64,000 bases of DNA from Mortierella alpina. Taxonomy: Eukaryota > Mortierellomycota > Mortierellomycetes > Mortierellales > Mortierellaceae. The notes beneath the pieces are model-generated. The model saw nothing but the letters and a program-made list of their open reading frames with translations. It was not told where the DNA came from and searched no databases. A program made the position numbers and the translations under genes. How positions within the stretch are numbered: the first letter of the stretch is position 1; every line of letters starts with the position of its first letter. The stretch lies in contig JANATF010000017.1 in assembly GCA_029449245.1 (NCBI GenBank), positions 310,001 through 374,000 on the forward strand, given 5' to 3'. Positions 18,711 to 30,584 of the stretch are shown here, one piece after another.

Positions 18711-19185
18711 ACAAGAGACCCACACCATTCCGCTGGCACCTTCTCTTACTCTCTCTCTCTCTCGCCCATCTCATCCCCCCTGCTGGATTGGCTTTCGCTC
18801 ACTGCACCCATTGCGCCCATTGCACCCATTGCATTGCTCAAACCCCCCTCTGTTCCCTGTCTAGCAGCACAGTCTGTCTCCTTGGCCTTCTCGCATTGCC
18901 CGAGCTACAGTCGCCTGTTGATCTTCTACCCTCCCCCGTCTCCACCTCCCCCTTTTCTTTTCTAGTCTTTTCCTCGCCACCATATTCTGGTTTCTCTAGC
19001 TTGTCTCCACATCTCCTCCACCACACCCACTAGATCCCCCCTTCTTTCTCCACTATCCTCAGGCCTGTGGTTGTAGCAGCACTCACAACACACCTTGTTC
19101 TCAACCTCACAGCGCTGCAAAAGAAGCGACAAAGTAACAACCCAAAAAAAAAAAGCTTCGTACAAAGTCTCTCGTTCTGCCCAGC

Positions 19186-22100
19186 ATGGTTAGCTCCACC
19201 GTACCAGTTGAAGAGAACAAACAGCATGCCGGGACCCACGGCTCGCAGAACGACAACAGAAACACTGCGTCCGACCACAAGGAATCGCACGGCACCGCAC
19301 ATGCCGCCGTCCCGTCCAAGAAGGCCGCTGCGCCGACAGAAAATTTCTGGAAGGTGCGCACAGAGGCTATGAAGCAGCCTGCAGCCGACCCCGAGGCAGT
19401 TGCAGAGAAGCGTGTTGAATCGATCATTGAGAACATCAAGGACGTTACCCTTGGTAAGTGTTGCGTTGGCTCCTCCTTATGCAATGCAGAGATGATCATT
19501 GATGAGCTTGATCAAACAAGTGCAGGCAAAAAAATGAATGGGTACACCGGATCCATGGCTGCCATCAGGATCAGGGATGCGGATAAGGATAAGGATACGA
19601 TGAGTAGGCTCATGGATGTGGCATGTCATGGCTGCAGTCTTTTTTGCTGTGTTGTGTAAGAGAGCTTCATCGCCGAGGGTCTTTCCTTGTATGCGATCAA
19701 TTGGCCTCTCAGAACCAGGCATTCAGCCGCAGGTGAAACATGCGCAACGAAAAAAATTGATGGTCGACGCCAAACCACCCTCTCATACTGGTCTGCAGAC
19801 ACATCGCATCCCTTGTTCGCTGTTGACGGTGGGACGGGGATAGGAAGGGGTGCAGATGTGGCAGCCAAACGAGAGCAGCAGCAAAGAGAACATGTACCCT
19901 CGCACACGTGGAACAAGCAGCGCTAGATGGATCGGATGACTGACTATTTTATCTCTCTGATCCTCATTCATGCAGATGCCAAGGAAGACGGTAAAAAGTC
20001 GAAAAAGAACAAGAAGCAGCGTCAGCAGCCCATCCCTGCGCTGGACGACCCTAATGTCTGGCCCGATCCGAGCGCATCGGCCGAGAAGGAGACCAAGCCA
20101 GAGCCTGTAGCCGCGGCCGCTCCGCTCAGCAAGAAGGACAAGGGTAAATGGACCCAAGTCACTCCTAACATCACCCACTCAACACCCGCCCCCGGCTCCA
20201 AAGGCCACCACGACTCACATCACCCTCGTCGGCGAAAGAACTCGTCTGTGGGAGGAGATGCCAAGGCCAATGGTCACGACAACCAGCCCGGCTCCTCAAA
20301 GTCAGGCGACGCCGCTTCCGCCCCCAATCAAGGCCGCCGGGCCTCTGTGCCATCCATGTTTGACGATGAACCGTCTCAGAGCCAGCGTGGACACAATCGC
20401 CAGCATAATGGTCGAGGGCGTAAGTGTTTCGCAGGATATTTGGTGTGAGAGAGCCGTGCTTATCAACTGACATCATGTTGACCGTTTCTGTACAATTTTT
20501 TTTTGTGCTCACTACTAGGCGGCAAATCCAATGGTTCTCGTCTCAACCACCGCGCCTCCCTAGGCAATGCTGGTCAGTTCTTCCAGCAGGGTGCACTCAG
20601 CGACACGGACGCCTTGAAGGCATTCATTCTTCAGCAGATGTAAGTGGTTGATTGTTGCTTGGAGAACTTTCCCACGCTCTTAGCAGCTCTCGTTACGGTC
20701 ATCTGCTACTGTTTGGTTTTTTTTTTATTGTTTGCTCACCCTTTTTGGTTTCACGGGTTTTAGGGAATATTATTTCTCGGTGGAGAACCTTTGCAAGGAC
20801 GTATATATGCGCAACCAGATGGACTCTGAAGGATACGTCCCGTTGTCGCTTGTCGCCAATTTCAACCGTGTCAAGCATCTAACGACGGACCATGCCTTGA
20901 TCAAGGAAACTCTGAAGAAGAGCAAAGAGATTGAGACCAAGGGCGACAAGATTCGCCGAAGAGGCGATTGGGCCACATGGATATTCCCGAAAGATGGCGC
21001 TGTCCCCATGTCAACACACCACAGCTCCTATGTGCCACCTCCTAGAGCGCCTCATCCCGTCACCATTTCCGCATCTCTGCCAGCGAAACCAACTCTCACG
21101 CTGCCAGTCGAGAGTGAATGGCATGTTAAGCATGGGCAGCGAAAGAAGAGGTTGTCCATTGGCCACTCCAGCCCGACTGTCAAGCCAGTCAAGACTTCGG
21201 CGGAGGAGGATGATGAGGTGTTTCAATTTGACGACGACAACCTTCTCGGCAGCACCCGGACAGGCACCGTTCAAAAGTACTATGTCAGCGACGATGACGA
21301 CGATGATGACGACGAATTCGACGACGACACCGTTGCCAAGATCTTGATTGTTACCCAAAAGAAGCGCGACAGGTCGCATGGATCCTACGAGCGCAAGGCT
21401 ATGAACGACGACATCAACGATATGATCAACGAGGGTCTCTACCTGTATGAAAGTGATCTGCAGCACAAGCGCGGCAACAACAACAATAATAACGGTCGTG
21501 GCAGTGTCGCTCAATCGTTCAACAAAAAGGTCGGGATGATTTCGGAGGAGCAATTCGCGGCTCTTACAGGATCGCAGCCTCGTCACGTCAGCACCAGCTT
21601 AGGTTCCAGCCTCAGTCAACAGCAGCAGGGCAATCAAACCAACAACAACAATAGCAATACTGGCGAGGGCAGTAGTATCAATCGTGGCAAGGGCAAGGGC
21701 AAGAAGAATCAGGCTCCACGATTCTATCCGCTCAAGGCAACACAAGGAGGCAAGGGCGGCAACGCGGACTCTCGCCAACACTATGCGCAGGCTGCGGTTG
21801 GATGGGTACTGGGCGACCAGGCCTATTTGCCATCGGATCTGCCCACGACGTCGCTTGGCAACTCTCCTGCGGGTGCATCGATGGGATCTCATGCTGAAGC
21901 TTCGCTCTTGTCGACGTCCATGGATGTTGCTCACTCATTCCCATCGTTCCAGCACCCGTCGCATGAGCTGCTGCACGAAAATGGATTCATTCAACACAAG
22001 TACTACAAGTACCACTACAAGGCTCTGAAGGAGCGCAAGCGCCAGGGCATTGGCCACTCCCAGGAGATGAACACGCTGTTCCGCTTCTGGTCGCATTTCC

Positions 22101-22510
22101 TGCGTGACAATTACAACAAGAAGATGTATGCAGAGTTCAAGCGGTTGGCGGTTGAGGACGCGAATGCCAACTACCGGTATGGACTCGAGTGTCTCTTCCG
22201 CTTCTACTCGTATGGGCTGGAGAAGAAGTTCAGACAGGATCTGTTTCTGGACTTTGAGGCGCTGACGTACGCAGACTTTGAGAATGGGCATATGTATGGT
22301 CTCGAGAAGTTTTGGGCGTATCTGTTCTACCGCAAGGACAAGGCACGACGCAAGCTGGATGTCATGGCGGAGCTGAAGCCATTGCTGGAGCAGTACAAGA
22401 GCATTGACGACTTTAAGAATGCGCACGGCAACAACTCGAACCCGCCGACGAACCAGTATGTGGTACCCAACCACGGCGGTGGTGGCCATGCTGCCCAAGC
22501 ATCTCTTTAG
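19186..22510 (+). CDS. LARP1: LARP1 orthologue (La-related protein 1)
   Basis: RNA-binding protein that in animals and plants controls stability and translation of TOP mRNAs. Four exons: 19186-19453, 19976-20419, 20519-20639 and 20764-22510. All junctions are GT-AG and in phase, giving 859 aa. The La motif spans about 268-340 ([31 protein letters not shown]), crossing the exon 3/4 junction. Acidic (D-rich, about 455-470) and Asn/Gln-rich low-complexity segments follow. The C-terminal DM15 repeats (about 677-830: [55 protein letters not shown]) are diagnostic for LARP1 against other La proteins. The N-terminal region is basic and disordered. The first intron (522 nt) is much longer than the others and could carry regulatory sequence. 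Confidence 0.93.
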
Positions 22511-22750
22511 GATCTCCCGAGTGAGTGCTTTTTATTATGGTTTGTTGCGCGTTTCAATCCTTCTTCTTGACGCCCCCTTTGTATAGACTCCTTCCCTCGA
22601 CACCCTCTCCCAAAAAAACTACATTAGTACATAGCTCACCTTCGCAACCTCGATATCTTTTTTTTTCTTTTTTTTTTTTTTTCTCTGTGCAATAAATCTC
22701 TGAAGATCGTCTTTTTGTCAAGAGGGAGTGAAGTGCCATTTGCATGGGAG

Positions 22751-22774
22751 CAAAAGTGCAAAAGTGCAAAAGTG
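22751..22774 (+). repeat. three tandem 8-bp units (CAAAAGTG)
   Basis: Three perfect copies of CAAAAGTG in the 573-bp region between LARP1 and the next gene. The region also holds a T-rich stretch at 22650-22690, near the presumed LARP1 3' end, with CAATAAA at 22689-22695 as a possible poly(A) signal. It could be a promoter element of the gene at 23084; function unknown. Confidence 0.5.
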
Positions 22775-23083
22775 TGCGGCGGTTATTCGGAGCCTTCGGG
22801 TTCGAGGCAAGGGATGCCGAGATACAAGGGATGCGGCTCTCTGGCATGTAACGGCACGTAGGCACCGAGCTCCGATCACGCGTCCGTCCCGCGAGTCCCG
22901 CGCCGCGAGCCCAAGAATCATCCCGGAGACATCCGTGCCCCGGCAAGGCCAGCGCGCAGACACGTGTGAGCTGCCGCCAGAAATAGGCGCCCCTTCGCCT
23001 ACAGGCCTGCGCTGTTCTTCTGTTCTTGCACTCTCACGTCCTTCACGCACTGCGACCATGCTGCCCTGTCGACCCGTTGCATC

Positions 23084-25852
23084 ATGAGCTCATCCTCACC
23101 GCCGGCATCCCTTCTCGCTCCTGCGCCCTCACGGGTGAATTCCCCATCACAGCTGCACACCCACACGCAGCAGCAACACTCGCCGAGCCCACTCGCAGAT
23201 GCGAGGCCTGATGTCCGGAAACACAATCAGCCTCGCATGCACGAAAGCACCGCTTCCGCTCATCCATCGTCCACAGTCTCCTCTCCTCATCGTCCCTCTG
23301 CACCAGACACTGTAGCACGCCCTGCTGCCAATCCTCCTCGTTCTATGGGCACGCGTGCACCACCCCTACCCATCTCCACGACCATGCATCAACAGCACCC
23401 TCATACCTCACAGACCAACGACCTTCATTCCCCCTCACACAACCAGCACAATACGCCCAACCCACCTGCATTTGCTCACCATCACTCTCTGGTGACACCT
23501 TCGATGCCGGTGTCCCCACTTTTCAGAACCGAGTTCAGCCCTGGCACCAGACCTGAAGGATCTATCGGTACAGGCTCAGGCTCAAGATCCAGTTCACGAT
23601 CAGGATCGGGATCGGGACCGGGACTAGGATCCTCTGCTACTGGTGCTGCTGGAGGTTCATTCTTCTCGAGCTACCTGCACCTCCACCCTCTTCCTGTTCC
23701 TCAAGGCAGCAGTGGTAGCCGTCAGAGCCGACCGACCTCGTTCACATCGTCGTCGCCGTCGTCCCCTTCGATCCTATCCTTGGCAGCCGGAACATCATAT
23801 ACCTCTGCGCATGTATCCTCCGCGTTCTTTAGGACAATGGTCAAGCCAGATACGGACACCACAGCACCGGCTCTGGTTGATATGGAGGGAATTGATGTGA
23901 GCGATGATGAACAAAACAACCTGGAGCCAGGAACTCGGATAGACCAGCAAAGTCTGGAAGGTATCGATGATACGGACGAGAGCGGTGAGACTAGTGATGA
24001 CGAGACGGGTAGCGCAGACGGTGAGGATGAGCGAGAGGAGGAGGAAGAAGAAGGGGCGGAAGTCGTGGCCGATATTGTAGAAAGGTCAGCGCTGGTGCCG
24101 GGATCGACGGCTTCTATTCTTTCAAACTCGGTGTCGTCGCCGAATATGGTCACGGCTCGATTAGGGGTGAGTGCTATGCCTATCCATCTCTCTGTCTGTC
24201 TTGTACTTCTTACGGTTCGTGGCGAACCCTCATCGTGTATGTATGTTTCTGGCTAACTCTTCGGTGTGTTAATATTGTAGATCTTTAACGCGTTCAAACA
24301 TAACAGCAGCGGAGATTTTTTTCAAAGTCTTGGAAGGCGGTCGGAGGAGAGAACTCGACAGGGTTTGGAGACGCATGGGCCACTCGTGCTCAGTCCACAG
24401 ACAGAGGTTTTTGAGGTGCCTGTAGTTCAGCAGCTAGACCATGACTTTACAGGACAGCAACAACAACAACAACAACAGCAGCAGCAGCAGCACGCTTTGC
24501 CCAATGTAGAAAAAGAGCATGAGGCGGCGGTGGATCAGGACTTGCAAGGCGATGCACTACTGCTTGCAGTGCCCGAGAAGATTTCTGTGAAAGAGGCGAC
24601 AGTGGATCAAAATCCACAAGATGACAGTCTACTACATACAGATTCAAAAGAATTGCATCTAGGATCTGTGGAGACTGGCGATCGACCCTTGATAGAGACC
24701 ATACAACAAGCGCAATATCTGATCGACGAGGGCGTGTTTTATGAAGCAGAAAAGGTCGACAAGGGCATGGACACCCCGCTTGCTTTTTCAGTTGCTCACC
24801 ATCCCCAGCCAGAGGAGGAGGAAGAAGATGCAAGCAGGAACGAGCTGGTTCAGGAGTCAAGAGTGCTGACAGACATAGAAGACCCATCAGAACTCTGGAA
24901 GGGTGATCCATTACAGCATCTAGAGTCGGAGATTCCGATGCTGGAGCTGACTCTGTCACCGCCCATAGAGCCGTATCGTGTGCTACGCCAAAAATCGTCA
25001 GTAGAGGATTTCGTGGATGCGGTACCACCTCGGAAAACGCGTGTGGCGGAGAACACAGCCTTGACCTCAAGACTGGTCAGGAAGGAGACACCAGGATTGA
25101 GAAATCTGCCAGTGGGGAAACCCCTGAGTCGACGCAGGGATATGGATCACGACAGCAGCAGTGGCGGCGGAGATGGCGGCGGCGGTGATCAGCTTGGGTA
25201 CGAACTGCTGTATCCTCGGTTCACGAGTCTGAAGAGTAGTCTTGTTGCTGCGTCTGCCAGGGTAGTTTCATTCTCATTACTACATCGTTCTGGCTCAGCA
25301 TCATCGCCGTCAACTTTCGCCTCGGCAGAGGATGTTGGTACTGAGCAACTGAGCGCAGGGACAGAGACAGGGACAGGAACAAAGCAGGTGCAGCAGGAAA
25401 CAAGCACCATGCCTTCTTCCTCATCGTCATCATTGTCGTCTCAAGGAGTGTCTGCAGCCACTACCACTGCGCCTACAGCGACCCTGGTAACAGAATTGGG
25501 ACACCTCCAGACCTCACTCTTGAATCTCCATCAACGACTGGACAGAATTGAACAAGCGCTGGACGTCTCCTCCCGCAGGCGCACGGATCTGGGTCGACGC
25601 ACTGTTCTTGGGGTTGTGAGAATGGTGGTCAAGCAAGGGGTGATTAGTGCAGTGATCATCTTGGTCGTGTTTGTGGTCCTGTACAGGCGAAGGTCTCCTG
25701 TAGCGATGGTTGTGATGGCTCATGTGCAAAGGCAGCTTCGCGTGGCGATGGGGATCGGCGGGGCTGTGCAGCAAGGAGGAGGAGGATGGAAGGCGGGGAC
25801 GGGAGGCGCTCGTCAGAGTCGGTGGAGAACTCTCATAGCGCGGCTGATGTAG
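23084..25852 (+). CDS. unknown low-complexity protein with a membrane segment near its C-terminus
   Basis: Two exons, 23084-24166 and 24281-25852 (GTGAGT..TAG intron, phase 0), about 884 aa. Residues 1-270 are Ser/Pro/His/Gln-rich with a GSGSGS stretch; about 275-340 is acidic (EREEEEEEG). Exon 2 opens with IFNAFKHNSSGDFFQSLGRR and then has a polyglutamine run (about 420-435). Near the C-terminus a short coiled coil (LVTELGHLQTSLLNLHQRLD) precedes one strongly hydrophobic segment (GVISAVIILVVFVVLYRRR), followed by about 55 basic/glycine-rich residues. This layout suggests a membrane-anchored protein with a long cytosolic disordered domain. No family is recognised. The second exon has no ATG of its own near its beginning, which supports the splice. 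Confidence 0.7.
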
Positions 25853-26185
25853 ATGTGTGAATGTAGGTATACCCTGTCGACGGACGATAGACCTCACTAG
25901 TCGTACTTTGCCTTTATGTAACAATATCAGGGATGCAATTAACCCTTTGTAATATAACGCGGTGAGCACATCGGGAAACGCATGTGCAAAAGATTCATCA
26001 CCAAACAAGCCTTGCTCGCGTTGAGACGTGGTCCGTGAACATGATGTAGGCAAAAATGGAAAGGCGGAACCTTGTTCCTGGAAAAAAAGCGTGCCCTCAT
26101 CTGTTTTGCAACCATGTCTCTCAATCCTTCATCTGTTCTGAATCCCGTTCCCCAATCAATCAATCCGTCTTTCTCAGATCCAAGC

Positions 26186-27948
26186 ATGAAGCCTAGCAGC
26201 GCTACTCACATCGTCTTTGCTACTCCTGAACTGACCTTCCCGCTGTTCGCAAACTTGACGCGAACTGACTTGACTCAATGCATCCGCGTGTGCAGGCAGT
26301 GGATGCAACACGCCGGGCCTGTCCTCTGGAGACACTTCTCGCCTGGACGGCACTATTGTCCTGACACCACAAATTGTGGTCTGGTCAGGAATCTACCCTA
26401 CCTTCAGACCGTCGAGCTCTCTTTTTTCGAGACGCCGTCCTTCATGTACTCGCCCACGGCGACCCTCAAAGCCAACAGCCTGGAGATTCTCCTGCCGTTT
26501 CCAGCACACACTGCACCGGCCTCAGACAACTCATATTTAAAGACCTGCACCACTTCTACGAGGGGTTCGAATTCAGAGACAACTTTTACCTTCTTTTGCC
26601 CAATATCATCACACTACTCCACCACAACGTCCGCTTGACGCATTTGACGCTCCCGTTCCCCGAGTTCGAAGTCGATGTTCCAGATGTGCTTGCGGCCTTC
26701 GCGAACCTGAGGCACCTCCAGCATTTGACCATTGACAACTTTGGGCTATGGTCTATTAGTAATCGGACCGTCTTGATGCTTCTCCAGGCATGCCTTCCCC
26801 TTCCCAAGCTAACAGGGCTGAAGATCGACATCACTGCAAAAGTCCGGAATAGCAATGACGAGGACAGGGACACGAGACTTCCTAGTCTGGAGACCATCAT
26901 CGAGGAGGCTGCGATAGCTCGATTCTCTCAAATTCCTACCCCAGGCAAGATCAAGTCCTTGGCCCTCCCAGTTTGGTCTGAAGACAGTGGAAACCCCCTG
27001 GCGGTACCTCTCCTAAAATCGGGTCTGCTGGATCTTGAGTCCTGCACAGCCCTATCATTCATGAGGGACTTGGACCCGAGTGACATTGAGCAGATTGTCC
27101 GAGAGTATTGCCCTAATCTCAAGCATATAAGATGTACTTCATCCTCCGGCAGGCTACCTGTTGAACGCCATCTATGCGCCCTCATCCGTGGGTGTTCAGG
27201 ACTCCGAAGCTTTGTCATTGACAACTATAGCGCACCTCTACGTCATACTAGGTTTGGCTCTTACCAGGCACTGCCTGCTATCTCAAACTTGGCAAGGCAC
27301 CACTGCGACACTTTGGAGGACTTGGAAATGAAGAAGTGTGTGGATGTTCGTACCATCGACCAGCAGGCAATCCTGTCTCATTGCAAGCAGTTGAAACGGT
27401 ATCATGACATACCTAACTGTACCAGCTGGAACGCTGGTTTCAATGTTGAGGATGTGCTGAAGAGCGACTGGGTCTGTACAGAGTTGAGAGACCTTCGTAT
27501 GATCCTTGCTCGAGCCTCTGCCAGCTCCCCAAGCGCTGCGAAATGGTTCTATACACAAATCGGACGACTGGAGAAACTGGAGTTGTTGGCGCTCGACGCT
27601 CATCAAGATTATTATGGGACCGCTACAGAGGCACAGGACTATGCGTGGAATCTGACACTTTCTAACGGCTGGCTTGGCGGGATGAAGGGTCTGAAAAGAC
27701 TGAGGAGTCTCTCGCTGGAGGCAGAATATTGTAGGGAGATGCGTCAGGACGAAGTAGAGTTTATGCACGAGCACTGGCCCCTGCTACGTGAAATCAACAT
27801 TGCTGGCAGAGATGTCTCGCAGTTGCATACCTTGGCACACTGGCGATGGCTGCTCAACAAGCGACCCCATTTGCGTATCAATGTGCAAGATTATACATTC
27901 AGTTTCCATTCAGTTTCCATTCAGCTTCCATTGACTCGTACTATATAA
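26186..27948 (+). pseudogene. F-box/LRR gene with a frameshift in a T6 run
   Basis: The first member of the F-box/LRR array. The start at 26186 (MKPSSATHIVFATPEL) aligns with the starts of the copies at 28679 and 30585. The F-box (LTRTDLTQCIRVCRQWMQHA..VLWRHF) is intact. Compared with those copies, the reading frame shifts between VELSFF and DAVLHVLAHG at the T run 26422-26427. Before it the protein reads in one frame, and after it 500 further residues of good LRR sequence read in another, to the stop at 27948. As written the product ends at 26638. A one-base error in a homopolymer or a genuine recent inactivation fits equally well. The C-terminus (NKRPHLRI..) then runs into 17 unrelated residues. 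Confidence 0.75.
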
Positions 27949-27984
27949 AATAACAATAGCTTGGGAGAATGGTTTTCTTCTTTT

Positions 27985-28284
27985 TGAATATCGACGAAGC
28001 ACCTGATAAGTGGGACCATACGTGCGATCTGACGCTTTCCAAGGGCTCGCTCGGCGAGATGGTGGGTCTGAAGAGTTTTGAAAAGTCTCTCGTTGGAGGT
28101 AGACTTCTGCATGAGGATGGGTCGAGGTGAGGTAGAGCTCATGCACGAGCACTGGCCTTTACTGCGTGAGATCAACATTGCTGGCAGAGATGTCTCGCAG
28201 TTGTATACCTTGACACATTGGCTATGGCAGCTCGACAAGCGGCCCCAGTTGCGTTTCAATACTAAAGAACGCTCGCGTCCATAG
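27985..28284 (+). pseudogene. C-terminal fragment of an F-box/LRR gene
   Basis: This fragment repeats the last 90-100 codons of the family: WDHTCDLTLSKGSLGEMVGL, then after a one-base shift VELMHEHWPLLREINIAGRD and KRPQLRFNTKER. It lies directly behind the 27948 stop in the same orientation. The frame changes near 28075 and no F-box precedes it. It is probably the remnant of a tandem copy, or the original 3' end of the upstream gene displaced by duplication. Confidence 0.7.
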
Positions 28285-28678
28285 ACAAAGATGAAGATGA
28301 CAATTGATGCTGTCGCGGGGTTTTTCTGCCACTTGAATCATGGGAAAAAACGCGCACTTTCAAGCCATGAAGTTGACATGTGGGCAACACATAGCGATCC
28401 TGGCCAGTTTTCACCAGACTACCCTCACTGTGAGGAATGGGACTGAGGCGGTAAAGTGGACTTGCTGCACAGTGCACATCCAGTGTCTCGTGCCCTGGCT
28501 TTTTGATAATCTGCATCTGCATGCCCTTGTGCTCAGCAAGCTTGGGTGAAAAAATTCATCAGTCTTGGCTTTCCTCCTCTTTCCTCTTTCCTCATTCTTT
28601 CTTCTCCTTTCCTCTCACCCTTCGCCTTGCTTACTTAATCCTCATTTATCGATCAGCGCGCTCTCCTCCTCTCGAAGA

Positions 28679-30361
28679 ATGAAGCCTAAAAGTGCTGTTC
28701 ACATCGTCTTTACTACTCCAGAACTTGCCTCCTTGATTCTCGCATACCTTACTCCGCATGATCTGACCCAATGCATCCGCGTCTGCAAGGAGTGGATGTA
28801 TAACTCCGAGCCCGTTCTCTGGAGGAACTTCAGCCTGCTGGGATACTGCTATCTCAGTCCTCCATACGCTGGAGTTGTCAAGAATCTGCTTTATATTCGG
28901 ACAGTCGAGCTCGCTTTACACGATACCTCAATCCTCCAAATACTCGCCAATGGCGTGCCTCAATCCTTACGGTCTGATGCCTATGCCTCAACCACCGACA
29001 ATTTTTGTACCGACATCAAGCGAATCAAGTTTGAAAGACGCCCTATCGACAGAGCTGACAAAGTTCTTGTGTTTCCACTTATCGTTACACTACTCAACCA
29101 CAACCGCCTTTTAACGCACTTGATTCTCACGTTTCCCGATGTCAAAAGCGATGATCCCATTATTGCTGCGATTTCAAACCTGAAGCACCTTCAGCATTTG
29201 ACTGTGAACAACTGGTCGTCTATCAAGCTAGGAACATTCTCGTTTCTTCTCCAGGCTTGTTTGCCCCTTCCCAAGCTAACGGAGCTGTGGATTGATCTCA
29301 CAGTATTTTGGGATAGCCCTGATGAGAATATCATGGGTGTTCCAAGTCTGGAGACCATCGTCAAGGAGGCCGCAGTAGCACGCTTCTCTCAGACTCCTAC
29401 CCCGGGCAGGATCAAGTCACTGCAACTCCCAGCCCGTCCTGAACGCGATGAAAACCCCCTGGCGCTACCTCTTCTTAAATCAGGCTTGCTGGATCTCGAG
29501 TCCTGCACGATCCTTTCGTTCACGGGGTCCTTGGAGTCAAGGATCGTCGAGGAAATCGTCCGAGAGTATTGTCCTAATCTCAAGCATTTAAGGTGTCCGC
29601 CGTCCTATGATCTCTTCAACGATGTAAATGTGTGCGCCTTCATCCGTGGGTGCTCGGGCCTACTAAGGTTTGCCTCAAGCGATTTCCATGAACGGGGATC
29701 TGAGGCTTATATCGACTCCTACGAGTCGCAGCATATCCTCTCGAGCCTGGTCTCGCGCCATTGTGATACTTTGGAGGACTTTGAACTCGAGCATTGTGGC
29801 TATGTTTATAGTAGCGACTTGCAGGCGATTCTCTCTCGATGCAAGCGTTTGAAACGATTTTACGTGACGGCTCACCATCTCGACGGCGACGCTGGCTTTG
29901 ATTTCCAGGACGTGTTGAAGGGCGACTGGGCCTGCACAGAGTTAAGAGAGCTCCGGATAACAATGGGTCGACACTCAAGCATACATGCGACAAAGTTCTT
30001 TCAACAAATCGGAAGACTCAAGAAACTAGAGCTGTTGGCGTTCGACGATAATCGACGCAGCTCACGCAGGGCCGTGAACTCGGATGAATGGAACAATACG
30101 TGCAATCTGACACTTTCCAACGGTTCACTCGGCGAGTTGGTGGGTCTGAAGAGTCTAAAGAGTCTCATGCTGGAAGCTGAACTTTGGTCGGCGATGGGCC
30201 AAGCGGAGGTAGAGTTCATGCACGAGCACTGGCCCCTGTTGCAAGAAATCAACATTGTCGGCAAGGATGTTTCGCGAGTGCGTGCCTTAGCGCACTCGCT
30301 ATGGCTTCGCAACAAGCGACCCCATTTGCAGTTCAATACGCAAGAACGTTTGCATCCCTAG
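28679..30361 (+). CDS. F-box/LRR protein
   Basis: Intact single-exon member of the array, 560 aa. ATG at 28679; the frame upstream is open only from a TTG. The F-box is at residues about 12-50 (ASLILAYLTPHDLTQCIRVC..KEWMYNSEPVLWRNF). LRR-like repeats cover the rest, including PLPKLTELWIDL, YCPNLKHLRC, HCDTLEDFELEHC and a C-terminal EVEFMHEHWPLLQEINIVGKD. By family, an SCF adaptor that recognises substrates through the LRRs. It lies between the frameshifted copy and the copy at 30585, about 220 bp before the latter. Confidence 0.88.
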   Translation: MKPKSAVHIVFTTPELASLILAYLTPHDLTQCIRVCKEWMYNSEPVLWRNFSLLGYCYLSPPYAGVVKNLLYIRTVELALHDTSILQILANGVPQSLRSDAYASTTDNFCTDIKRIKFERRPIDRADKVLVFPLIVTLLNHNRLLTHLILTFPDVKSDDPIIAAISNLKHLQHLTVNNWSSIKLGTFSFLLQACLPLPKLTELWIDLTVFWDSPDENIMGVPSLETIVKEAAVARFSQTPTPGRIKSLQLPARPERDENPLALPLLKSGLLDLESCTILSFTGSLESRIVEEIVREYCPNLKHLRCPPSYDLFNDVNVCAFIRGCSGLLRFASSDFHERGSEAYIDSYESQHILSSLVSRHCDTLEDFELEHCGYVYSSDLQAILSRCKRLKRFYVTAHHLDGDAGFDFQDVLKGDWACTELRELRITMGRHSSIHATKFFQQIGRLKKLELLAFDDNRRSSRRAVNSDEWNNTCNLTLSNGSLGELVGLKSLKSLMLEAELWSAMGQAEVEFMHEHWPLLQEINIVGKDVSRVRALAHSLWLRNKRPHLQFNTQERLHP

Positions 30362-30584
30362 ACTAGGATGCAGATACTGCCTTTCAGGTCCTGACTCTAC
30401 CGAAGATCGTGCAGTGTGTTCCAATGAAAAATCGCACACCCATGGTGCATGTAAGGTGGCTGAACCTTGTTAGGGCTTACGCGACGTGTTTACGTTTCGC
30501 GTTCTCACTCCATCATCCATCTCCAAATTCCCAATCAACGCTTTCCCTTTTCCCAATCAATACTCTTTTTCTTCAGTTACAAGC

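Noticed and set aside
20770-22498. Minus-strand open frames within LARP1 (for example 21935-22498)
   Set aside because: Valine/leucine/arginine-rich antisense shadows of a strongly coding exon.
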